Below are positions 23,910 to 33,681 of a stretch of DNA of 64,000 nucleotides, in pieces. Below the pieces are notes generated by a model. That model was not told where the DNA came from, searched no databases, and saw nothing but the letters and a program-made list of their open reading frames with translations. This DNA comes from Edaphochlamys debaryana (taxonomy: Eukaryota > Chlorophyta > Chlorophyceae > Chlamydomonadales): assembly GCA_016858145.1 (NCBI GenBank), contig JAEHOE010000145.1, positions 1 to 64,000 on the forward strand, given 5' to 3'. Both the position numbers and the translations under genes were made by a program. Numbering within the stretch: the first letter of the stretch is position 1; every line of letters begins with the position of its first letter.

Positions 23910-25761
23910 TCAATCGAGCAGAGCCCTCATAAACAGAAAATACCGCACATAGATAGAAAACCAGGGCTGAGTCATGAATGCGCAATGGGACTTGAGCAAA
24001 GCCAGCCTTGCGTTTCGCTGCTCAGCAATTTGTGAGTTTAGTTGTGACAGCTCCGGGTAAGCCGCTATGTTGTACGCCCCACAGCAACCGCTGTGTCCCG
24101 CGAAATGCAGCTTATCTATGAGAATAACGAGCTACGTGCCCAACGCGGCTGGAAATATGCGTGGCCGTGGCAGTTATTGTCGTACACAATGATCTTTGGG
24201 CAACGTGGAAACCGAGTATACAAAATTTCAAAAAGCGCCTGGGGCGACTCAGCCGAACGCATCATTGAATCATCAGGTTGAGTCTGCGCACAGGCCCCAA
24301 CATTGTCAGTGGACATTGAAGCAGGCGTACACAGCGCGCTTGTTGGCGTAGTACAGCTCCTCTGGGGACCCAGGCGCAAGCAGGCCACGCGACACGTACG
24401 ACTTCACCACGGCCACCCAGAGTGAGTAGAACGGAACTCGGGTGGTTGCGAGCTGGATGCTATACCTGCGGGCCACAGCAACAAAGCAAAGGCATGTGGA
24501 CTCAGATTGAGTGGTGGTGGCTACGGGGCCCATGGCAGGGAGTCCAGGCGACGGGCCCAGGGTTGGGTGGGCTCCAGCGTTCGCTGGCTAGAGGCTTCCA
24601 TGCTTACCATTGAAGCAGTTCATGGCTGAACAGGTCCGTGTCGTTGAGGTTGAGTATCCCCATCTCGCCGCCGTCGAAGTGCAATCGTCCTGTGCAGTTG
24701 GGCGTCCTGCACCTCAGGTGGGAAACCTCCACTTCACGAAACCAAGACATGCCGTAGACGGTGCAGTTTGAGCGGTGGCGCGATGCCCCTTCCCAAGGGG
24801 CCTTGCACTTGTCGCAGGCCTGGCCAGGTTGTGGTTGCGGGAGGAGCTCGCAGAGCAACGACGACTGCTCTGGGTAAACACGCTGGACACCACGATGCAC
24901 AAGCCCATCGAGAATGCGTGCCTGTGGAGGTAGCGTGGACGAAGCGCGGTAGGGGTAAGAATCCGAGCAAGCGCATGACGCGGCAGGGTGGTGAGGCTGC
25001 CCGACCCACCCCCGACACGAACCCCAACCGTAGGCCCAAGCGCACCCTGCTTTTGGCAGTGACTCTCAGTTTCCCGTCCTCGTCCAAGAAGCTGCTGATA
25101 AGTTTGTCGAGCTCAGCAATGCTGTCATCATCTGGAGAGCCGTCAGCAGCATCCATAGGCACGCCGTCATGGCCTGCGAGCCCGCCGGCGGTGTGCTGAC
25201 GTACATGTCGGCACGCCTTGCCTGCGGAGCATGCCGTACAGCGGAAGATGCCGCTGCGCTGATAGACAACAGCTGCGTCGGTGGAGAGAGGATCTCCAGC
25301 AACCCATACGCAGCGCATGTGGTCATCCGCCCCTGGGAAAGACAGCTCGTGCCGTGGTGGGGGAGGCCCGGCCTGGAAGGCCCGCGCGGGCGGGTGCAGC
25401 TCCTCGAAAGGCCTTCGGCGCCAGCCGCACCAGACCTGCCAAGCCAAAATCAGTGCGATTAGTCCTAGCAGTAACCAACCGTGAGGTCACAAACAATTGT
25501 TCACACCTGGAGCGGCACACGGTGGAACACGGCAGCTCGAGGCCACCCAGGCAGCGAATCGCGGTCAAAAAGCCGCGCTTTCGAGGAACAGGAGCTCTCG
25601 CAAGTGCACCAAGAGAGCACATGCGGGCCATCCGCGAGCTGCACGGTCTTGAAGGTGGTGAAGACGAACTCCCGCACTGGTCTAGCAGTGGGGAGGCAGT
25701 ATACAGTCTTCGTTGCCGTCGTGGCCCGTGGTCGCGGAGGTGACTTCGCCATATCTGCCAT
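23910..25761 (-). pseudogene. KDZ (Kyakuja-Dileera-Zisupton) transposase, internally deleted and frameshifted
   Basis: KDZ proteins are DNA transposases with an RNase H-like catalytic core, often with SWIM and CxC zinc modules. By eye, exon 1 is 25,761-25,507 (ATG at 25,761) with a WCTC motif. Exon 2 is 25,435-25,046 with a SWIM-like FRCTACSAGKACRH. Exon 3 is 24,921-24,608 with a Cys-rich CxC block ending LHFDGGEMGILN and FSHELLQW. Exon 4 starts at 24,465 with FYSLWVAVV. The introns of 71, 124 and 142 nt have GT...AG ends that keep frame. Further down come RFPRCPKIIVYDNNCHGHAY (the second catalytic Asp region), IDKLHFAGHSGC at about 24,119-24,085, LNSQIAEQRNARL, and the expected C-terminal RYFLFMRALL before a stop at 23,910. 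Two defects are visible. The frame shifts near 24,119-24,135. There is also far too little sequence between exon 4 and the YDNNC motif to hold the usual central region with the first catalytic Asp. It is likely a dead copy. Family assignment rests on recalled motif patterns. Confidence 0.68.
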
Positions 25762-28700
25762 GGTTGGATTCTGTCATGAGAGCTGCGAAGGCTAGCTGGG
25801 AGATGCCTACGGTCATATGCCTTGAGTTGTCAGGGGGCATGTGGTGTGGGACCTGTGGGTACGCAGCGGCGTTCGGGTACACTCGAGTGCATGGGCATGG
25901 GCGGGTCTGTGCCTCAAGCGAAGGGCTGGCCGACTGGTGCAAGGAACGTTTGGCGTGTTAAGCGCATATAGGCAATGCACTCTTGCTCCGTTCTGGGCGC
26001 AAGCTGTCCAAGTCCGGGGGGATGCGTCCTCCAGACGACAGTTTGACCGCAATAGCGACGCTGTCGCGTTAGAGTCGCTGCAAGGCTAGCACTCTAAATG
26101 CTGCTGGTGCCAGCGCTTGCTGCACCTTGCGCACTGCCAGGAGTCGAGCACCGCTGCAGCACGATGATTCTTGCTCGCGGGGGTGCAGACGCCCTTGTAG
26201 CCGCACTGTCCTTCGCCCTCGTGTGTGCATAGCAGCGTCGTCGGCTAGGGGCTCGCGCCCCGGCAGGCCCGCAGAAGTCAAACCGCATCCCAGCGCAGTG
26301 CGCGCACCAGCCGACCGCCGCTGCGCTTGATTGCAGCCCCGTATCGACCTGGGAGCATTCATGTTGGCTTGTTGGGTGCTTAGCCGGCTGTCTTGCGGGT
26401 TAAGCGGCTTTCGCACGTTTGGGACCATATTATCCCGGCGTGCGAGAGACGCTTCCGCACGCCCCGGACCGGATCACCGGCCCCAACCCCGCGGGACCCG
26501 TCGGAGCCCCCGCTCACGCGTGTTTCTCATTGTAGTTGCTGCTATTGCGTAAGCAATTGACTACCTTTCTTGTCTTCAACTGTGAAAGCCGTGCGTTCAC
26601 ATCTGACCGAAATAAGCTGACCGAAACTCGCTATTGCTGACCGGAATGACCGAAATGCGTTCACATCGTGCGACCATATTGCATTTCTATTTCGGTAGAG
26701 CGAGCGCCGGTCGCGTGCAAGCGTGTAAGGCATGCCACACACACGCGTCCGCACCGCTATCGTCGCCCCCTTCGCGGCAAGCACATAGGCAGTCCACCCT
26801 GATCCAGAACGGAGGCTTGCGCGGCGTTTGGAGGCGCTGTAGCTCCAGTTTGGGCAGCTGACCGCGACAGCCCCGACCAACCCGCGGCACGTATTGGGCA
26901 CGGCAACCCCAACACCCGGAGCCCTCCCAAGCCAGGCCGGGTTGAGTGTCAGTGTGCGCAGTGACGGAGTGACATGATGTGAACAGAACCGCGTGATTAA
27001 ATTCACTTCTGGTCATTTGGGTCAGCCGAGTCATTGCGGTCGTTTCTATCGCTGTCACCAGATGTGAACGCACCCACCACCAACTGTTTGCGGTTGCTGT
27101 TGGGTGGCCACGGCGCTTTCCAGCCGCGTGTATGTGCGCCTTTGGATTGCACCTTGCTTTGGCTTCTGTGTGTGCCTGTGTTTGCCCCCGCCCGCCGCCG
27201 CCTGCCTGCCTGTGTCTGCCCCTGCCCACACGGCGTGCGCGCACTGCCGCCCGGTCCCCGCCTGCTAAGCCAACTGCGTGACCTGTTACGCACGTCTGCC
27301 ACCCTGAGGGGCACGTGCCGCCCCTGTGCGTGTTGCAAAGGGGCTCATGCGAACACACCGCCATTCATGATTTATTTTACATCCTCTTCCTGTTGCGAAC
27401 AAACCACGCTACGGTCCAATTTATACCTCCAGTCCAGCCCTTGTTGCCCTCGCCAAGCAGTAGTGGCAAGCGCTCCAGGCTGCTGCTTTGCTGCAGCAGC
27501 GCGCTGCTTCGGCTGCGCCCACGAGAGCGCCGATCAGTAGCCAGCAGGTGCCCTAGCTATCATGGACAGCGGCGAGCGAGGCGGCGCGTGAGTGTCGTGC
27601 GTCATGCGGGAGCGCACGGGTCCCCAGCATGGCAAAATGGAAACGCTTCAGGCCCACTCAGGCCAAATGCCCTTCCCATGCACGCGGACGGGAAGGGGGC
27701 GGACCAGGCAGCAGACACACGGCGGCAGGAGATTTAGCGGCGCCGGTCGCACGGCTGAGCCATGGAGCGGAGGTACTCGCGGGCCACATGCACCTGACGG
27801 GGACTACGGGGACACGGGGGAATGTGGAGGGGGCGCACGGCGGGATGCCCACAACCTTCGCGCCCCAGCGCTCGCCGCCGCCTGTGGATGTTTAGTTGCT
27901 ACAGAACAGTGCGTTCGGCACCCTCAGCCCCCAAACACGCACCATCGGGCACCACTGGATGGCGCACACTGTGTACCACGGTTACGTGAAAAGCAAGGCC
28001 AGCAAATTGCATTTTGTTGCCAAAACACTGGCGAGGTACGGTCCGCAGCGCTGCTCTTGCGAGCAGTGAAGTAAGCAGCGACGACCATGTGGCCAGGTGG
28101 CCGAAGTAGCCGAAGCCCAGGCAGCAGGTGACTACTGGGAAGCAAGCCGCGCCCCCTTGGCCCCAATGGAGTCAGGCAACGCTGAAGGCAGCCCGCGAAT
28201 CGATCGGTAAGGCCGAATAGCAGCCGATCGACACGAGCCGACCGGGGCTTGCCCCCCCCCCGAGCGATCACCTTGGGGTAAAAAGCCCCCCGACAGTATG
28301 AAAACCGCCACGCACACACACACCAACACAGGCAGGGGCCAGCCCATTTTGCCAGGTTCATGGAAGCTGACATCCGTCGCCGTGAGACCGTCCACCCAAC
28401 GTGTCGGTGCGTGTGTGCGCGGTCGCAAAGGATATATAGCGAGGCTAGCGAGGCCCTATCTACAGGCTCTTGCGAGATAGAATGCATGTCCAGGCAAAGC
28501 CCAGCTCGCTCAACTAACGAAGCTAGTTGCTATCTAACCTTAACAACTCAAATCTGAGCCGGTAGGAGTCTCGGTAGTCGTGACACTTGTGCGGCGACGG
28601 TCGCCCGCCGGGGGATGCATGTATGCATGGCCGAAGTCGATGTATGGACGTACATCGCTACGGTCACCTAAGGCTACGCAGAACGGTAACGCGATGCGCA

Positions 28701-29220
28701 CCACTCAGACGTCAGCGCGGGCAGCAGCAACGCACAAAGCACGAGCAGTGCTAGCTGCAAGTGTTTGATTATAACTCTCTTCGCTGGTGCTATTTAGCTC
28801 CGCCCAGCTCGCTCGGCGCCTCGGCCCAGCTCAGCCCAGCTCTGCCCACGCGTCTCTACGAGGTGAATGCATTGAAGCAGATGCTTGCTTGTGTTATCGG
28901 GCAATCAGGTACCGACCCACAGTGTTACCACTGCATAGTATAAAACTAGCCAAAGGCAAGATAGCAAAGTCAATCCGTCCGTGCCCGATTGAGCGGGCTG
29001 AAGTATGAGGGGACCTGGGTCACGCCTTTCGTGTGGGCATGAGCTTTAGTCTGGGGCCCGCGACTAGCGCGAGCCAACATTCATGCTTAGCCTGATGCCT
29101 TTCAAGGGCTCTAAGACATTCATTGCGTAGCGGGAGCCGGTTGTGGCTGCCCGGACGGCATAAGAGAGCGTGGCGGACTGCACCCCGGGTCAGACCCCCG
29201 TGGTCTGACGGGACGTTAGT
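25762..29220. other. Intergenic stretch without a recognised gene
   Basis: Open frames of up to about 225 codons occur on both strands, but they show no recognisable domain, overlap in several frames and have no convincing splice structure, so none is annotated. The DNA is less GC-rich than the satellite. It contains a small inverted repeat (listed separately) with nearby CTGACCGAAA motifs, and a run of ten C near 28,252. Confidence 0.5.
26591..27073. repeat. Inverted repeat flanking about 450 bp
   Basis: GTGCGTTCACATCTG at 26,591-26,605 is repeated as its exact reverse complement at 27,059-27,073. Beyond these 15 bases the arms remain loosely similar, with CTGACCGAAATAAG against a GACAGCGATAGAAACGACC-like arm. 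A third partial copy, ATGCGTTCACATCG, is direct at about 26,656. It could be the ends of a small non-autonomous DNA element or foldback; no target-site duplication was identified. Confidence 0.4.
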
Positions 29221-29222
29221 AA

Positions 29223-29290
29223 GCAACTGTCGGAGCAACCGCCAACGACTGTCGGGCAACCGCCAACGACTGTCGGGGCAACCGCTCTAA
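29223..29290. repeat. Short 21-bp tandem repeat
   Basis: About three imperfect copies of CAACCGCCAACGACTGTCGGG stand directly upstream of the LINE ORF start codon. They are part of the sequence into which, or with which, the truncated LINE was joined. No function is visible. Confidence 0.75.
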
Positions 29291-29294
29291 CGGA

Positions 29295-31607
29295 ATGGGT
29301 GTCGTTAATTGCATGGGGGCCCGGATTGGAGGCCCATGGCGGCTAGAATTGCTGCCCGCGCCGCCGCCTGGCCTGCCGCCCGCGCCGCCGCCTGGCCTGC
29401 CGCCCGCGCCGCCGCCTGGCCTGCCGCCCGCGCCGCCGCCTGGCCTGCTGCCCGCGCCGCCGCCTGGCCTGCCGCCCGCGCCGCCGCCTGGCCTGCCGCC
29501 CGCGCCGCCGCCTGGCCTGCCGCCCGCGCCGCCGCCTGGCCCGCCGCCCGCGCCGCCGCCTGGCCTGCCGCCCGCGCCGCCGCCTGGCCTGCCGCCCGCG
29601 CCGCCGCCTGAGCCGCCGCCCGCGCCGCCGCCTGGCCTGCCGCCCGCGCCGCCGCCTGGCCTGCCGCCCGCGCCGCCGCCTGGCCTGCCGCCCGCGCCGC
29701 CGCCTGAGCCGCCGCCCGGCCTGCCGCCCGCACCGCCACCCCCTGATACCTCACTGCGAACCGTCGTGAAGGCCAAGACCCTGGGGGTAACAGTCGCCAA
29801 CACCGCCGCCCTGTGCAAGCCGGCCATCGCCCTGGATGGAGTCTACTCGGCTCTAACCAAGCTGGTGTCCCTGAATCTTTCAGCCTTTGGGAGAGCGTCG
29901 ACGGCCTCTGGCTACGCAATCTCCAAGGTCCTGTACCACCTGGAATTCGCTTTCCCCCCCCCGCCCGAGCTGCAGCGACTCTGCAGCACGGTCGCAGCCA
30001 TGGTGGACCGCAGCATGACGCCGGCGGCACACGCCAGTAACCCACACGCTCGCCTACCGGGGATAGGCTACAAGGCGATGTGCGTCCCCCCGGAGGACGG
30101 AGGGCTCGGCCTCCTCCCGGTGGTAGAACACGTACGGGCCCGACAAGCGGTGCTGGCGACACGCTGCGTGCTGGGCAGCTGCCCGAACCTCCTCCGCTTC
30201 AGGCCAGTGTGGCCGACGGTCGCAATGGAGCTCCTCCGACGAACGCACCCGGCCGTACACCCCCTCTGCCTCTTCACAGCCCAGCGGGCAGGCCCCAACG
30301 CCGCCACCAAGGTGCTGGGGACCACGGCAAACAGCCCCTGCCCGACGCTGAACATGATAACGGGGGCACTCCTTCATCTCCCCCGGGTTGAGTTGATCAA
30401 GAGCCCCGCGGTGGGGCCGTGGGTACACAGCGCGCCAGTATGGGGAAATCCGGCCCTCAGACCCGCAGCAGCGGGCCGTGGGGGGCTGGAAAGCATGTAT
30501 GCGGACCTGATGGGTATCAATGAATTGAGGACTGTTGGCCAACTAGTAAGAGCCTATAGGGCAGGGGCGGGAGCAAGGGCGGGGCTCAGTGGAGCCCAGG
30601 GGGGCAGGCTGCCACCGATGGCTAGGAGCGAGTGCTCAAGGAAGGTGAAAGAGAACATCGTAGTTGGTCTGTGGGGACGAGGGGGGTATGAGTCTCTACC
30701 CGCAGCGCTACGCAATGGCCCTGCGCTCCTAGGGAGGATCGATAGCTTGATGGGCCATATTCCCGTACCGTGGGTGCAAGCAGCAACGGAGGTGGAAGAG
30801 AACCCGGACTTGGCCTGCCCAGAGGAGGAGGCATGGAAAGAACTCTTGGGATGCATAGGTTGGCGGATCGGACAGACGCTTGTGTCAGCGGCTAGGCTGT
30901 CGGTGAGCTTGGCCACGGCCCTGCAGATGGAGCCCGCTTTTGAGTATGTGAAAGGCAAGCATTTGAATTTTGTGGCAGAGGCGCTGAGTGGTGGGGTAGG
31001 GGACGAGTCAGACCTGTTGGACCTACAAGCCACCTTGCGCAGGCTGTGGGCCCTGCGCTGGGAGAACGTGTGGAAGGAAGCTTTCTGGCGCTTGGCGCTC
31101 AACGGCTTTACTGGCTTTTCGGCACATGAAGGAACGGCCACGTGCCCATGTGAGATTGCGATGCACGGAGGGGACAGATTGCACCACTTTTGGAAATGCT
31201 ACTTGGCTGAGGGCCTGGTTGATGAGATGTGCGCGTGTCTAGGGGGCGAGCAGGGCATGCCATGGACCTGGCCACTTCGCCGGTTCAATCTTTGGCTGGC
31301 TCGACCAACGGAGGGAGTTGACCAGAGAGTGTGGGATGTGGTGTGTCTTGCAGCCACGACAGCCATGGAGAAGGGACGCCGATATCTATACGCGACAAGG
31401 GAGAATGGGAATCGCCTCGGGGTGCTGAACCGTGGACGTGTGTTGGTGTCAGCTGAGTTTTGGGGAGCGCTTCACTCTTTTGCTGCGCTCAGGCCACCAA
31501 GTGGCTGGGAGACAATACCGGCGGACCACCCTTTCCTGCGAGTCTCAGGTGGCAGATTGACTGTGCAGGAGCCCCCAGGCGTCCTGGCCTTGATTGACGA
31601 TGATTAA
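29295..31607 (+). CDS. 5'-truncated LINE (non-LTR retrotransposon) ORF with zf-RVT finger
   Basis: The 770-codon ORF opens with ATG at 29,295. Residues of about 18-148 are a (GLPPAPPP)n tract encoded by a 24-bp minisatellite. From about residue 155 the protein looks like the part of a LINE polyprotein downstream of the reverse-transcriptase palm: KTLGVTVANTA, LSAFGRASTASGYAISKVLY, and GLGLLPVVEHVRARQAVLAT (thumb/connection region). Near the C-terminus is a zf-RVT-type Cys/His motif with CPCEIAMHGGDRLHHFWKC. The catalytic reverse-transcriptase motif (FADD/YxDD) and the endonuclease are absent, so the copy is truncated at its 5' end, as is usual for target-primed insertions, although the remaining frame is intact. 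A decayed relative lies at about 59,440-60,020. A polyadenylation-like TGTAA occurs at about 31,781. It is very unlikely to be active alone. The proline tract is probably not part of the parental LINE protein. Confidence 0.75.
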   Translation: MGVVNCMGARIGGPWRLELLPAPPPGLPPAPPPGLPPAPPPGLPPAPPPGLLPAPPPGLPPAPPPGLPPAPPPGLPPAPPPGPPPAPPPGLPPAPPPGLPPAPPPEPPPAPPPGLPPAPPPGLPPAPPPGLPPAPPPEPPPGLPPAPPPPDTSLRTVVKAKTLGVTVANTAALCKPAIALDGVYSALTKLVSLNLSAFGRASTASGYAISKVLYHLEFAFPPPPELQRLCSTVAAMVDRSMTPAAHASNPHARLPGIGYKAMCVPPEDGGLGLLPVVEHVRARQAVLATRCVLGSCPNLLRFRPVWPTVAMELLRRTHPAVHPLCLFTAQRAGPNAATKVLGTTANSPCPTLNMITGALLHLPRVELIKSPAVGPWVHSAPVWGNPALRPAAAGRGGLESMYADLMGINELRTVGQLVRAYRAGAGARAGLSGAQGGRLPPMARSECSRKVKENIVVGLWGRGGYESLPAALRNGPALLGRIDSLMGHIPVPWVQAATEVEENPDLACPEEEAWKELLGCIGWRIGQTLVSAARLSVSLATALQMEPAFEYVKGKHLNFVAEALSGGVGDESDLLDLQATLRRLWALRWENVWKEAFWRLALNGFTGFSAHEGTATCPCEIAMHGGDRLHHFWKCYLAEGLVDEMCACLGGEQGMPWTWPLRRFNLWLARPTEGVDQRVWDVVCLAATTAMEKGRRYLYATRENGNRLGVLNRGRVLVSAEFWGALHSFAALRPPSGWETIPADHPFLRVSGGRLTVQEPPGVLALIDDD
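29350..29740 (+). repeat. 24-bp minisatellite encoding GLPPAPPP repeats
   Basis: About sixteen copies of a 24-bp unit, CTGCCGCCCGCGCCGCCGCC followed by TGGC, run in frame into the LINE ORF. A few units vary (CCGCCG for CTGCCG, or GAG in place of GGC). The unit is a multiple of three, so copy-number change would not break the frame. Confidence 0.95.
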
Positions 31608-33681
31608 AGGCACAGCGGAATTAGTGGAATAGTACTGAGGGGGGCTCTACGGGCCCGACCCTAGCAACGTGGTGTGACGACCGAAAGTCAGTCACGTTGC
31701 GTGGGTGTCGGTGTGCAGGTGGCACACCCAGTAGGTGGCGCTCTCGCTCAACCCCTCCCCTTCTGGAGGCGGTTCCTGCTGTAACCATCGCATCCTAGAA
31801 TTGTAGTACTTAAGGCGGGCGCCGGCGCTTGTTCCGGTAAGCCCCGCACTCTAAATGGCAATTGCTGACACTTCAGCATACCTTACTGTGGCTGGAGCGA
31901 CTTATCAACTTAGCGCTCGGAGCAAGGAGGACGTGGTGTCCGCTAACCGACTAACGGTTATGCTGCGTGAACAAGGTGGACGTGCGCTTCTGCTGTGCAC
32001 GTAATTGAGGAGTGTAACGACCAAGTGCTCGACTGTGACCTGATCCCTCGAGCCTGGCGGCGCTCCCAAGTGTCAAGGCGTCAACACCCTTGAGCATCCT
32101 CAGCACGTCGTCAGCCCCTGCTGCGCTACCGTGCTAAGCTCCTCGCGGACTTGTGCCTGAGCCCTCCGTCGAGTCGAGCTTCTGCTATCGTGCTACCGGA
32201 CTTCTGCTATCGTGCCATCGCGGCAGTTCCCTTAGCCGCGCAGCAGCAGAGCCCTCAAGTCTCTCAAGTACTCCTGTGCCGGCTCCCTTAGCCGCACGCA
32301 AGTGGAGGCAAGTGTACCCCTGCCCACGGGTTGCCTCGCTTGCCTTCTGCCTTGGCCTCTCTTGCACGTATACTTGTGCAGGGTCCAAGCCAAGCCCTGG
32401 TGCCATCCAAGCCAGTGCGCCCGACACACCGCAGCTCCCGCCAAGCGCCTGTGTCCTCGGCTCCTCGCCGCCTGGCACCCGCTCCCGTGATCCAGCCAAG
32501 CTCCTGGTGTCATCGGCCCTCCAGCACCTGGCACCCGTCACGTCCGCTGCTACGCCGTCACGTTCCTGACGCCCTCATAGCAGCCGACACCCTCCAGTCT
32601 CCCGTCTCCAGTCTCCCGTCTCCCGTCTCCCGTCAACAGTCAACAGTCTACCGGTTCCCAGTCCCGCAACAACTACGCTTCCGCAACTGCGACTGCGCAT
32701 CCCTTGCGCAATCCCCGCGCCTGTCCGTTGATTGAGCCCCGCAACGTGACAGCCCTACCCAACCCCCAGCGGCAACAGCCGAGACCAGAGCCCACGTCTT
32801 CATACGCCGAGCTCTGGGCGTCTCACAGCAACGCAACACGGTCCTTGGGCGAGCCGCCACACAGCACCAACCGCGCAAAAATTTTGTGTGGGTACGTGTT
32901 GCGTGTGGGGGCGCTGCCTAATGGGACAGGGCGATCGAGATTGAACCGAAGTCCGCTCACACAGCATCAGGCGGGACAGAACTTGTTTTCTAGCAGCACA
33001 GCGCGCTTTGATATGGAGCGCTGCGTCCCACTTTGGGCGTGGAGCGCGACTTCGCGCAACACTAGCTACCATAGAGTCCTGACGCTTTTTATGTCGTCGG
33101 CACAGTTTATCTGCTCAAAACGCACATCGCAATGCCTCGCTGCGCACAAATGCGTCACTAGATGCGCGTGGGCTGGGCGCGGGATGCAACTTTAGGCCAA
33201 CATACATAAAAAGCATACCGAGGCAGGCAAATAGCAGGGCGGCCTACACTTTCAACATCTGCATCCAAGCCTACCACCATTATTGAGCCCCAAGTAGTGG
33301 CAATACCCGCCAATGCCTGCTAGCTGCTGCGCCTCAAGCAATCGCTCCGTCCTACCTCTACACCAGCAGAGGCGCCGCCAAGCCCAGCGCTCTATCTGTC
33401 CATTGCAGCAATGCTTCAACTAACATCGTATATATAGTCCCCTCGCTCGCGCCGAACACACTGTATCAATCGTGTACGGTACGCTCAATCAAATGGCGCG
33501 TAAATACGCGCAGGCGACATTCGCTCAGTAGGCGAATGCGGCTCTAGCGGCTCTACGCCTTTGGCATACGGTGAACTAGCATTGAGAGGCTCCCTACGCT
33601 TTTCGCTCCTGTCGCTAGCAATCTTGATTGTGTACCACCGTGTTCCTCTTATATCCGCTTGCTTACAATCCCTCGCGAAGA
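31608..33681. other. LINE 3' flank and glycosyltransferase upstream region
   Basis: No gene was recognised. The first few hundred bases after the LINE stop are probably its 3' untranslated region; I cannot see a clear poly(A) or simple-repeat tail that would mark the end. A small CTCCCGT microsatellite lies at 32,594-32,648. The last 250 bases hold a TATA-like box (listed separately). Confidence 0.45.
33428..33438 (+). promoter_or_regulatory. Possible TATA box of the glycosyltransferase gene
   Basis: CGTATATATAG sits about 245 bp upstream of the predicted start codon, a plausible spacing for a core promoter plus a 5' untranslated region of about 200 nt. This rests only on the motif and its position. 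Confidence 0.3.

Noticed and set aside
26542..27364. Minus-strand open frames of 154 and 225 codons
   Set aside because: They overlap each other in different frames, have no recognisable domain and cross the small inverted repeat.
29305..30162. Minus-strand Ala/Gly-rich open frames over the LINE 5' part
   Set aside because: Antisense of the 24-bp proline-coding repeat; the plus frame continues into recognisable LINE protein.
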